From a virus, in IMG/VR virus record IMGVR_UViG_3300010391_000058, positions 1 to 64,000 of that record: 64,000 nucleotides of DNA; one strand, given 5' to 3'. The position numbers and the translations under genes are program-made. The notes beneath the pieces were generated by a model that did not search any database, had not been told where the DNA came from, and saw only the letters and a list, made by a program, of their open reading frames with translations. Of this stretch, positions 1 to 6,798 are shown piece after piece; position 1 is the first letter of the stretch; each line of letters opens with the position of its first letter.

Positions 1-84
1 AAAAAAATGATTGATGCCTTGCCTCCTGAAGTTAAGCGAAGAGTGGAAGAGAAAGCAAGAAACAACTCAAAAAATAGTTATTAA
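1..84 (+). CDS. C-terminal end of a phage head-module gene (partial)
   Basis: The window opens inside a gene. Its last 27 codons are visible and it stops at 82-84, one base before the next start codon at 86. The visible tail is charged and helical (LPPEVKRRVEEKARNN) and has no recognisable domain. Its place just upstream of the head protease suggests a portal or minor head protein, but that is inference from order only. Confidence 0.6.
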   Translation, partial: KKMIDALPPEVKRRVEEKARNNSKNSY

Positions 85-85
85 T

Positions 86-280
86 ATGTCTGATACTACT
101 ACAAAAGTAAAACTTCCAACTCCGGAAGAGATTACTAAAACGCTGCAACATCATTTAGATAAACTTGTTCCGATTATAAGTGCCGTTGAAGTTGAGTTGG
201 CTACAAAAAGAGATATCCCCGTAGAGCATATTGTTCAATTATACAAACAGCAAAGGGATATGGAAGGAGCAATTCGGTAA
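86..280 (+). pseudogene. 5' part of small head-module gene split by the IS1595 element
   Basis: The ATG at 86 (MSDTTTKVKLP...) is preferred to an earlier in-frame ATG at 11 because the upstream gene stops at 84. The frame reads 63 phage codons up to ...RDMEGAI and then enters the transposon end at 276, where it stops after one foreign codon. Removing the element and one target copy lets the frame run on from 4250 (QWLINLEKRF...) to a stop at 4321-4323. That gives an intact 87-residue protein. The product is small, helical and has no known domain; its role in the head module is unknown. It is inactivated here unless the truncated 64-residue form works. Confidence 0.8.
268..275. repeat. Target-site duplication, left copy
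   Basis: The octamer AGCAATTC lies directly outside the left transposon end and is repeated exactly at 4242-4249 outside the right end. Eight-base target duplications are typical of IS1595-family insertion. Confidence 0.9.
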
Positions 281-301
281 CTATATACCTGTTAGACCAT
301 G
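276..301 (+). repeat. Left terminal inverted repeat of the IS1595 element
   Basis: Begins GGTAACTATATACC and ends GACCATG. It is identical over 26 bases to the reverse complement of 4216-4241; the two ends diverge immediately afterwards. The first five bases lie in the truncated host gene and supply its stop codon at 278-280. Confidence 0.93.
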
Positions 302-330
302 CTTATAAAAGATTTCTTTTAACATAGCAA

Positions 331-552
331 TCAGTCTTCAAAACCCTCTTGGATGAAATCTTCTTCGTTTTGCGCAAAAGTGTCTGATGCGTCTTTCGCA
401 TCATAAGCAGCGTCTTCTATCATTTCTCTATTTGCGTTATCAATATCTTCTTCCATTCCCTTTTGGTCATGCGCTTCATAATCATCGTTAGAAATTACCG
501 GCTTTTTGAATTTTGGTGGTTCCATATTGGTATTATTTAAAGAATATGACAA
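331..552 (-). CDS. Small acidic transposon passenger protein
   Basis: Encodes 73 residues from the ATG at 552, or 64 from an internal ATG at 525. The product is strongly acidic, with Asp/Glu clusters through the second half (MEEDIDNANREMIEDAA), and has no membrane segment, cysteine pair or known domain. The start lies four bases after the stop of the minus-strand gene at 557-859, so the two probably form one transcript that runs towards the left transposon end. Function unknown. Confidence 0.6.
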   Translation of the reverse strand: MSYSLNNTNMEPPKFKKPVISNDDYEAHDQKGMEEDIDNANREMIEDAAYDAKDASDTFAQNEEDFIQEGFED

Positions 553-556
553 ACAA

Positions 557-859
557 TCATGGGGAGCTTATTTTTTCAATTTCGATCTTTACAAGATTAA
601 CGAAACCATCTAATGGTGTATTTGCATGAGTAGTAAATTCATGTTTTTCACTACTATTCACTTCCTCGTCTGTTAGTTTTTTCACTGTTGCCAATTTATC
701 AAAACCACGGTCAAAAATCCGCAATAGGTATGTTTCTCCGTCTTTTCCAATTATTTCATCCGTATATAAACTTTTCATTTCCCCTTTAACAGAAGCCTTC
801 ATTATACTGTGAAAGATATTTGATGCTTCTTTAGCTGATTTTTTCTTTGCCTTTGCCAT
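557..859 (-). CDS. Hypothetical transposon passenger protein
   Basis: A 100-residue protein with a lysine-rich start (MAKAKKKSAKEA) followed by a soluble mixed alpha/beta sequence. No domain was recognised. It is the first gene of a two-gene minus-strand unit in the left arm of the element. A TAAATTTG box lies only five bases upstream of the ATG, so the mRNA may have almost no leader. Function unknown. Confidence 0.6.
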   Translation of the reverse strand: MAKAKKKSAKEASNIFHSIMKASVKGEMKSLYTDEIIGKDGETYLLRIFDRGFDKLATVKKLTDEEVNSSEKHEFTTHANTPLDGFVNLVKIEIEKISSP

Positions 860-863
860 GCCA

Positions 864-892
864 CAAATTTACTACTTTTATCTAATGGGAAA
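864..892 (-). promoter_or_regulatory. Candidate promoter for the two left-arm passenger genes
   Basis: On the minus strand, TAAATTTG (871-864) matches the Bacteroidetes -7 box TAnnTTTG, and TTTC (892-889) lies 17 bases upstream, shorter than the usual 19-21. The start codon at 859 follows almost at once. The rest of the 860-1009 gap shows nothing further that I can support. Confidence 0.4.
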
Positions 893-1009
893 CCCCCGCA
901 AGGAAAGCCTCTAATGAGAAGGCAACCAATACGGGGTTCACGGCACATATATTGATGCCGTTATTTCCTGTCGCTCGACACGACTTATTTTTAAAGGGCA
1001 TCAAGCCCT

Positions 1010-1939
1010 TTAATTATTTTCGGATTCTTCTTCCTCTATGAACTTTAAAGCTAATTGAGTACCTATTTTGGGGTATGCCCTTTCTATTCCTCTTTTGAAG
1101 ACCTCCCATTGAGTATTGGCTCGCATTAATGCTAATACACCACTAAAATGCTTGTCCAATGCGGGATGTCCTGTTTCTTGAGTAAGCCATTGATGATGCT
1201 TTGCCTGCCTTCTTCCGATTTCTTCAATAACTGGATTCCTTTTTCTTAGCTCTTCCAGTATGCCGGGAGCTAATCTGTCATAAATAAAATCGTTTGTATA
1301 TCTCCCAACAACACCGGGCATTTTCATGGTTGTTTTGTCTAACGGCCACCCTTTTAGTCTGAATAACTCTTCATAAAATTCCATTGGGAAACATCTCGCC
1401 CACGCTGCATATTCTTTCCGAAGATATTTATCTAATATTTTTTGAAGAGCATCTCTTTGCCTTGTCTCTTGGAAACCCGTTGCTTCATCAACTAAGGCAA
1501 TAATTCCAATAGTGGCAAACCCTCTAATTAAGGAGTGTGATCTTTCCGCATATGTCGTTTGTCTCGGTGTTAAGACACCTTTTTTTTCTGCATCAATATA
1601 TACATAGCACACCAAAGGCAATATATCTGCCTTATATCCGTAGGCTTTTTGGCCGCCCACCATTTCAAATTCAATATGTTTGGAAGACTCTATTAATTCG
1701 CTGGAAATAAATTCTTTAAGATTATTTGCTCTTAAAAAGAGTGGCGCTGTGAAGACTGCTGTTTCATCAACAGAAGACTGATCTTCTTTATATTTTGGCT
1801 TACCAGTCCTCCCCAATGCTCTTAAAAACCCTTCACGGCTCAAAACTCTTTCACCTGTGTCCAGGTTGTAGCAGCGGATTTTAAATCCAGCAATATCAAC
1901 AACCCCCTGATGGGTTGCTAAGGGTGTTTTCTTACTCAT
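1010..1939 (-). CDS. P63C-domain protein carried by the transposon
   Basis: A 309-residue soluble protein. The C-terminal half carries the P63C signature: DEATGFQETRQRDALQKIL, then FPMEFYEELFRLKGW (about residues 187-201). P63C domains occur in phage and mobile-element proteins, and their function is not established. The start codon overlaps by eight bases the end of the zinc-ribbon gene upstream, so the two are translationally coupled. Presence inside the transposon ends makes it cargo or an accessory transposition or regulatory factor, not a phage gene. It could act on DNA, but no catalytic motif is visible. Confidence 0.8.
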   Translation of the reverse strand: MSKKTPLATHQGVVDIAGFKIRCYNLDTGERVLSREGFLRALGRTGKPKYKEDQSSVDETAVFTAPLFLRANNLKEFISSELIESSKHIEFEMVGGQKAYGYKADILPLVCYVYIDAEKKGVLTPRQTTYAERSHSLIRGFATIGIIALVDEATGFQETRQRDALQKILDKYLRKEYAAWARCFPMEFYEELFRLKGWPLDKTTMKMPGVVGRYTNDFIYDRLAPGILEELRKRNPVIEEIGRRQAKHHQWLTQETGHPALDKHFSGVLALMRANTQWEVFKRGIERAYPKIGTQLALKFIEEEESENN

Positions 1940-2333
1940 TTGATAATTTGTTTTGAATTGCTAATATGAGTTCTTGGTTATCCAAATAACCAGTTTTTAT
2001 TCTCTTAATCATTTTTAAAACCGTGTCTTTCGTAACTCCTAATTCACCTGCCAATGTGCGTAAACTTGCTTCCGTTATCCCTGCTATGGCCAGACAATAA
2101 AACCATTTCCTCAAATCAACCTTACTCCTGTGAAATAGTGTTCTTGCCGTTATACTAAAATTTGTATTGCATTTATTACAACGGTAGCGGCGTCCCTTTT
2201 CAATAGGGGAAGAAAAACTGGTTTTACAATACGGGCAGATTGGGGTATTATTCCACAATATTTTTTCAAGGAATTTTATGGCATCCTCTTCCTTTGGGAA
2301 CTGCTTATATACCTGTTTTAATGTAACTGTCAT
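1932..2333 (-). CDS. Stand-alone IS1595-type zinc-ribbon/HTH protein
   Basis: A 133-residue protein starting at the ATG at 2333 (MTVTLKQVYKQF); an earlier in-frame ATG at 2378 would overlap the divergent promoter. It has the zinc ribbon of IS1595 transposases, C33-x2-C36 and C52-x2-C55, followed by an HTH-like segment (ASLRTLAGELGVTKDTVLKM). It ends there, with no DDE catalytic domain. It resembles the N-terminal half of the divergently encoded transposase (shared layout WNxTPxCPxC...KW). A DNA-binding regulator or transposition co-factor is the likely role. It overlaps the P63C gene by eight bases. Confidence 0.75.
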   Translation of the reverse strand: MTVTLKQVYKQFPKEEDAIKFLEKILWNNTPICPYCKTSFSSPIEKGRRYRCNKCNTNFSITARTLFHRSKVDLRKWFYCLAIAGITEASLRTLAGELGVTKDTVLKMIKRIKTGYLDNQELILAIQNKLSNE

Positions 2334-2347
2334 AGTTAAAGATAGGG

Positions 2348-2379
2348 CAAAGATTAAAAATAAATTTGGACAAACCAAA
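2348..2379 (-). promoter_or_regulatory. Candidate promoter for the zinc-ribbon/P63C operon
   Basis: On the minus strand, TTTG (2379-2376), a 20-base spacer and AATCTTTG (2355-2348) give a near match to TTTG-N20-TAnnTTTG. The operon start codon is at 2333. It interleaves with the opposite-strand transposase promoter. Confidence 0.5.
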
Positions 2380-2396
2380 TAAACATTCTACCTTTA
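2365..2396 (+). promoter_or_regulatory. Candidate promoter for the transposase
   Basis: TTTG (2365-2368), a 20-base spacer and TACCTTTA (2389-2396) match the Bacteroidetes promoter form. The transposase ATG is at 2417, giving a leader of roughly 15 bases. The element overlaps the divergent promoter, so a protein binding here would control both. Confidence 0.55.
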
Positions 2397-2416
2397 TCTA
2401 TGACAAACAGAAAACG

Positions 2417-3346
2417 ATGAAAACATTCAAAAGCATATTAGAGTTTCAGAAAGAGTTTAGCACAGAAGAAAAGTGCAGGCAGTATTTAGAGCAACAACGT
2501 TGGAATGGGACACCCGCTTGCCCGTTTTGTGGTTCTATAAATGTTTGCCGTTTCAGTAATGGCAAAATATTCAAGTGCCGGGAAAAGCAATGCAAAAATA
2601 AGTTCAGTGTAACGGTTGGCTCTATTTATGAGAACACTAAAATCCCTTTAGCTAAGTGGTTTTTAGCTACATACATTTTATCTGTGCATAGTAAAGGTAT
2701 CAGCAGTTTGCAGCTTGCTAACTGGCTTGGAGTGACCCAAAAGACAGCATGGCACTTAAACCACCGTATAAGGAAAATGCTCACAGATAACGCCCCTGAA
2801 TTACTGGAAGGCATCGTTGAGGTTGACGAAACTTATGTAGGCGGCAGCTTAAAGAATATACACGCAAGCAAAAAAGAAGGCAAAAAAGGATTAGATAATA
2901 AAACTATGGTATTTGGTGCATTACAACGTCAGGGCAAAGTAAGAGTAAGGGTTATACCTCAAACCAATTTAGAAAATGTTAGTGCAGCGATTGAAGATTT
3001 TGTAGCACTTGACAGCACTATGGTAACAGACGAACATCATGCTTATAACAGGGTGGGTTTAAAATACGATCACAGAAAAGTAAACCACAGAGATAAGGAA
3101 TATGTTCGTAAAGAAGATATACTGGTACATACTAATAATATTGAAGGCTACTGGAATATCCTTAAAAAACAAATTGATGGCATCCATCATTCAGTTAGCC
3201 CAAAACATTTACAACGCTATTGTAATGAATCAGCATTCAGATATAATAGCAGGGCTTTGTTGCAGGATGAGCGTTTTGCTGCTGCGCTGGCTAATTGTAA
3301 CGGTTCATTAAAATATAAAGTATTAACCTCAAACGAAACCGAATGA
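2417..3346 (+). CDS. IS1595-family DDE transposase
   Basis: A 309-residue transposase starting at ATG 2417. The N-terminal zinc ribbon has C35-x2-C38 and C54-x4-C59. An HTH segment follows (GISSLQLANWLGVTQKTAW). The ISXO2-like catalytic domain shows D137 (EVDETYVGG), D205 (MVTDEHHAY) and E243 in TNNIEGYW. All expected catalytic positions are present, so it is probably active. It is the source of the flanking 8-bp duplication. Its end overlaps the start of the XRE gene by four bases (ATGA), so the two are likely co-translated. Confidence 0.92.
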   Translation: MKTFKSILEFQKEFSTEEKCRQYLEQQRWNGTPACPFCGSINVCRFSNGKIFKCREKQCKNKFSVTVGSIYENTKIPLAKWFLATYILSVHSKGISSLQLANWLGVTQKTAWHLNHRIRKMLTDNAPELLEGIVEVDETYVGGSLKNIHASKKEGKKGLDNKTMVFGALQRQGKVRVRVIPQTNLENVSAAIEDFVALDSTMVTDEHHAYNRVGLKYDHRKVNHRDKEYVRKEDILVHTNNIEGYWNILKKQIDGIHHSVSPKHLQRYCNESAFRYNSRALLQDERFAAALANCNGSLKYKVLTSNETE

Positions 3347-3552
3347 AAGACGGAATTTATTTAAAAGAGATGGGTAAAAAAATAAAGGCAGCAAGAGAAG
3401 CAAAAGGACTTTACTTGCGGGACTTGGGCAAGCTGTGTAATATTCATTACGGGGCAATTTGTGAAATAGAAGGCGGCAAAAGAAACAGCCATATCCTTAC
3501 TTTGAAAAATATTGCGGATAAATTAGGTGTAGACGTGAAAGACTTTATTTAA
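3343..3552 (+). CDS. XRE-family HTH regulator of the transposon
   Basis: A 69-residue protein that is nearly all one lambda-repressor-like HTH domain. Features are LGKLCNIHYGAICEIEGGKR as the helix-turn-helix with the conserved E-x-G-x-R region, and a C-terminal LADKLGVDVKDF-like end. It is coupled to the transposase by a four-base overlap, so it probably regulates expression of the element. A target operator cannot be identified with certainty; the divergent promoter region at 2340-2400 is the obvious candidate. Confidence 0.85.
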   Translation: MKDGIYLKEMGKKIKAAREAKGLYLRDLGKLCNIHYGAICEIEGGKRNSHILTLKNIADKLGVDVKDFI

Positions 3553-3581
3553 AGTTTGTATCTTGTATAAAACCACCTTTT

Positions 3582-4079
3582 ATGCAAGCGTTCCAATCTT
3601 GGGCAGATATTGTAATAATGCTCGTATTAGCAATTGCCTATATAATCACGTTTATAGTTCAAAAAAATCAAATAAAAGCTTTAAAGGAAACATCTAAAGC
3701 TCATGCAGAGCTAACACAATCTCAATCGGTTCACATTGGTACTTATAAAAACCTATTTAAGCCAGAAGAGTTGGAAAGCTTCATTAAAATGAAAGTAGAG
3801 CTAAAGCTTGAAGATTCCAGTAAAATAATAAAAGAAAAAGAGAAAAAGGTACAGGAATCGGAGGAAGAAATTCAAGCTTGGGTAGTATTATATACTGACA
3901 CAGTGTGGGCATTATATGGGGTGTTAAGGAGCTTAGATGGGATGGCCAAGAATGAAACTCGTCTTGAATTTGTTACCCAGTTTTGTCAAAAAAGTAATCT
4001 TACTACGTTAGAGGTATTTAAGTTTTTGGACAAAAAATTTGAAAATGTGTTACCTGAAATAAAAAAAAGCCAGAGTTAA
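3582..4079 (+). CDS. Membrane-anchored coiled-coil passenger protein
   Basis: A 165-residue protein with one N-terminal membrane segment (about residues 8-25, IVIMLVLAIAYIITFIV), then a charged helical stretch with likely coiled coil (SKIIKEKEKKVQESEEEIQ), then a helical C-terminus. No enzyme motif is seen. It lies 29 bp downstream of the XRE gene on the same strand. Function unknown. Its last 62 bases overlap the minus-strand ORF at 4018-4218. Confidence 0.65.
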   Translation: MQAFQSWADIVIMLVLAIAYIITFIVQKNQIKALKETSKAHAELTQSQSVHIGTYKNLFKPEELESFIKMKVELKLEDSSKIIKEKEKKVQESEEEIQAWVVLYTDTVWALYGVLRSLDGMAKNETRLEFVTQFCQKSNLTTLEVFKFLDKKFENVLPEIKKSQS

Positions 4080-4218
4080 TACACCATTTTTTTAGCTCAT
4101 CATACTCTTCTATTGTCAAAAAAGAACAACCTCTTAAACAACCATATTTAGCATCAAATAAGTCATTTAATATTTTAATAAAAGCGGGTATATCTATTTG
4201 ATTATTTTGGGGGTTCAT
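4018..4218 (-). CDS. Small ORF starting inside the right inverted repeat
   Basis: Encodes 66 residues (MNPQNNQIDIPAFIKILNDL...). The ATG is formed by the last three bases of the right inverted repeat. The composition looks protein-like and includes three cysteines before the C-terminal stretch, but the end overlaps the convergent membrane-protein gene by 62 bases. No domain was recognised. It could be a real small gene or a chance frame. Confidence 0.35.
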   Translation of the reverse strand: MNPQNNQIDIPAFIKILNDLFDAKYGCLRGCSFLTIEEYDELKKWCINSGFFLFQVTHFQIFCPKT

Positions 4219-4241
4219 GGTCTAACAGGTATATAGTTACC
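4216..4241 (-). repeat. Right terminal inverted repeat of the IS1595 element
   Basis: Perfect 26-bp inverted copy of 276-301. Read inward from the element end, its last three bases form the ATG of the small minus-strand ORF 4018-4218. Confidence 0.93.
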
Positions 4242-4249
4242 AGCAATTC
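4242..4249. repeat. Target-site duplication, right copy
   Basis: Exact second copy of AGCAATTC, directly outside the right transposon end at 4241. Fusing 275 to 4250 restores an open reading frame, which confirms the element boundaries. Confidence 0.9.
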
Positions 4250-4323
4250 AATGGTTAATTAATCTTGAAAAAAGATTTAATCCTTCAAAGATCATTGCAT
4301 TTGGTAAGCCAGGACAGGCTTAA
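4250..4323 (+). pseudogene. 3' part of the gene split by the IS1595 element
   Basis: This is the displaced 3' end of the gene starting at 86. Joined after base 275 it continues in frame with 24 residues (QWLINLEKRFNPSKI... ending KPGQA) and the stop codon TAA at 4321-4323. It has no start codon of its own and is separated from the 5' part by 3,966 bp of transposon plus one target copy. The head protease gene begins 72 bp downstream, so the insertion may also affect its expression. Confidence 0.8.
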
Positions 4324-4395
4324 TAAAATTCCACTCGTATAAAAAAAGTGTGCCACTTTACGCACAATTGATTTGCCGCAAATTACATTTACGGT

Positions 4396-5655
4396 ATGAT
4401 CTATACCGTTGATGAGAGTGCAGAGGTGCCGATCATGCTCATTGATAAGCATATTGGATACAACGATGAGGACGGTCAGGGTATAGATGGAGCTCTTTTC
4501 CAGAGGGAATTATTGCGGCTTGATAGCATGGGTAAAAAATCCATAGATGTATGGATAAATTCGCCGGGAGGTAATGTTTTTGAAGGGTTCATGATTTTTA
4601 ATGCGATCCTTAATACGAATACTCCGGTTGATACATACAATATCGGGATGGCAGCAAGCATGGCAGGTGTAATCTTCATGGCCGGGAGAAAAAGAAGGAT
4701 GGCCGATTACGCAATGTTCATGACCCACATGCCAGGCAGTAGCCCAGACGATAAGATGCTAAGCGCAATGGCCGATTCCATGGTGATCATGACTTCTGCA
4801 AAAAGCAGCATTGGTGAAGAGGAAATGCGGAAGATGATGAAAAAGGAAACATGGTTGAACGCCCAAGAATGTTTTGCCATGGGGCTTTGTACAGAAGAGC
4901 CGGTTAAAAGCAGTCTTGCTAATAAGAAATGGATGCCGGCAGCAAGTGATAGCCGGGTAATCTGGATAGAAGCAAAGAAAGTCGCAGCAAATGTTTTGAA
5001 TAATAATACTTCTCAATCACAAAATTCTACTAATATGAGTATGACAAAAGTAACCATGAAGTTGGGCCTTGTTGAGGCAGCAACCGAAGATAATATCGTT
5101 GAAGCCATTAAGGTGATAGAAGCGAAAGCTTACACCGCTGAAACGAAAATTATTCAGCTTGAAACTCAGCATGCCACGAAGCTGACTGAAGTTACTAACC
5201 AGGCTACTGCTGAAGTAACAGCGGCCAATGCTAAGGTGACTGATATCACCGCAAAGCTCACTGCTTCTGAAGCAAGGGCTACCACAGCGGAAACAGCCCT
5301 GACAGCAAAAACAGCTGAGTACGATGCAATTAAAGCAAAGTATGATGCAATGGAATTGGAAAAAACCAATGCCGTTGAAGAGGCTAAGAAAGTTGCTGCA
5401 AAATCCATGGTTGACACTCATGTAAGGACAGGCCGGATCAAGAATGAAGCTGCTGTTATCGAAAAGTGGGTTGCCCTTGCAACCGCCGATCTGGATGGAA
5501 CAAAATCAATGATCGAAGCAATTCCGCTGAGTGTAAATGCTCCGGTATTCCAGACAGATATTCCGGCAGCAAATAACCAGGCTGGCTTATCAACAACGGC
5601 AATGCATCTTGCAGTTAAGAACAAAATGAAGAGAGAAGGAAAAGTAGTTGTTTAA
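4396..5655 (+). CDS. ClpP-type head maturation protease with C-terminal scaffold-like domain
   Basis: A 419-residue protein. Residues about 1-175 form a ClpP/SppA-type serine protease: WINSPGGNVFEG (54-64), nucleophile S88 in GMAASMAG and H111 in MFMTHMPG. These proteases cut scaffold and capsid proteins during head maturation. After a short linker the rest (about 215-345) is an Ala/Thr/Glu-rich coiled coil with repeated TAE/AKT units, then a helical C-terminus. This is what an internal scaffold looks like, so protease and scaffold seem to be one polypeptide. The capsid gene follows directly. The interrupted gene and transposon lie upstream. Confidence 0.85.
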   Translation: MIYTVDESAEVPIMLIDKHIGYNDEDGQGIDGALFQRELLRLDSMGKKSIDVWINSPGGNVFEGFMIFNAILNTNTPVDTYNIGMAASMAGVIFMAGRKRRMADYAMFMTHMPGSSPDDKMLSAMADSMVIMTSAKSSIGEEEMRKMMKKETWLNAQECFAMGLCTEEPVKSSLANKKWMPAASDSRVIWIEAKKVAANVLNNNTSQSQNSTNMSMTKVTMKLGLVEAATEDNIVEAIKVIEAKAYTAETKIIQLETQHATKLTEVTNQATAEVTAANAKVTDITAKLTASEARATTAETALTAKTAEYDAIKAKYDAMELEKTNAVEEAKKVAAKSMVDTHVRTGRIKNEAAVIEKWVALATADLDGTKSMIEAIPLSVNAPVFQTDIPAANNQAGLSTTAMHLAVKNKMKREGKVVV

Positions 5656-5715
5656 CAAAAAACTTTTTATCCTAAAGGATCAATAATAAAATTTAAAAAC
5701 TAAAAACCCCTTACC

Positions 5716-6726
5716 ATGGCCCTCGTAATATCAGATACCGCTTATGCCGGAACGTTTGCAAGTTATTTCTGGCTGCCCGCCACATTTGGAATGGATACCC
5801 TGCAGAAGGGAGTTGCTTATGTACAGGACGGGATCAAGAAAACACACACCATTGGCCGTGTTGATTTTGCAAACCCACTACAGGCCAGGGTAGCAACGCC
5901 AAGCTCCAGCGGAACATTTACCGTGGATGGCAGATCGCTGTCACCAACTGATATGATGGTTTACACGGAATTCAACCCCCGTGATTTTGAACAACATTGG
6001 CTTGCTGAGCAGCTGAGCCCTACGCTTTTGGCAAGGGAATTACCAGTAACTGCAGAGACCTACATGATGCAGATGGCATTAAACCGTACATTTGAGCAGA
6101 TCGAACTTGGTGTATGGATGGGATCTACCACATATACCGCCGTTGCCGGCGATCCTGGTAATGGACAGTTGAAGTTCTTCGATGGCTTCCTGAAAAAAAT
6201 GGTTGCTGATGCCGCTGTATTGAAAGTAGCAAGCCCGCTGCCTTTGAGCGCCGCTGCCTCCAGTGGATCAGTTTATAATATCGTTGATGCCTTCAATGCA
6301 TTGCTGGCCCTGGCAGCTGCAAATAAGAAAGCATTGCTGAGCAAACCAAGCCGTTATCAGAGGTTGAAGTTCCTGGTATCGGTGAACACAGAACAAATTT
6401 ATCACACCTTCCTTACCACTACCTTGACATTCAAGGGTATTAATACCACCGAACAGGGGATTAACAAGTTCAAAGGATATGAAGTAGTTCCTTTGGCCGG
6501 TATCCCTGATGATACGATCGTATTCACGGAGGCCCTTGATGATACCAGCTCCAATTTATATATCGGTATGAACAGTACTGAAGATAATAACCTGCAGCTG
6601 CAAAGGCTTCAGGCAAACAGTGAGCTTTACTTCCTGAAAGGGTTGATGAAGTACGATGTTCAGTACGGGTTCAGTGAGCAGGTGTTTTTATTCACTACCC
6701 TGGTTGCCGGAGACTTCAGTGTATAA
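5716..6726 (+). CDS. Major capsid protein
   Basis: A 336-residue soluble protein directly after the protease-scaffold gene, the standard place for the major capsid protein. It is rich in beta segments with an N-terminal helix-poor arm. It shows regions common in HK97-fold coat proteins, such as a long central helix (ETYMMQMALNRTFEQIELGVWMG) and a C-terminal YFLKGLMKYDVQYGFSEQVF. No cysteines or membrane segments. The assignment rests on order and size more than on a sequence signature. Confidence 0.75.
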   Translation: MALVISDTAYAGTFASYFWLPATFGMDTLQKGVAYVQDGIKKTHTIGRVDFANPLQARVATPSSSGTFTVDGRSLSPTDMMVYTEFNPRDFEQHWLAEQLSPTLLARELPVTAETYMMQMALNRTFEQIELGVWMGSTTYTAVAGDPGNGQLKFFDGFLKKMVADAAVLKVASPLPLSAAASSGSVYNIVDAFNALLALAAANKKALLSKPSRYQRLKFLVSVNTEQIYHTFLTTTLTFKGINTTEQGINKFKGYEVVPLAGIPDDTIVFTEALDDTSSNLYIGMNSTEDNNLQLQRLQANSELYFLKGLMKYDVQYGFSEQVFLFTTLVAGDFSV

Positions 6727-6798
6727 TGGCCCGGTGATCAATTGATAGTTGACAGGTAAAAAATTTATAACGGGCAATAGCCCACAAATGATACCAAT

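Larger units (their letters stand above)
276..4241. mobile_element. IS1595-family transposon with passenger genes
   Basis: A 3,966-bp element bounded by perfect 26-bp inverted repeats (276-301 and 4216-4241) and flanked by an 8-bp target duplication. It encodes a full DDE transposase (2417-3346). It also carries an unusual cargo: a divergent operon of a transposase-like zinc-ribbon protein and a P63C protein, an XRE regulator, a membrane coiled-coil protein and three small ORFs. Simple IS1595 elements are commonly about 0.7-1.2 kb, so this is a large decorated form. Intact ends, intact transposase and an exact target duplication suggest a recent insertion. Confidence 0.92.

Noticed and set aside
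993-1011. Hairpin AAAGGGC-ATCAA-GCCCTTT at the end of the P63C gene
   Set aside because: It overlaps the stop codon and on the minus strand is followed by A residues, not a T-tract, so it is not a convincing terminator.
3102-3311. Second plus-strand frame within the transposase gene
   Set aside because: Shadow of the transposase, whose catalytic motifs define the true frame.
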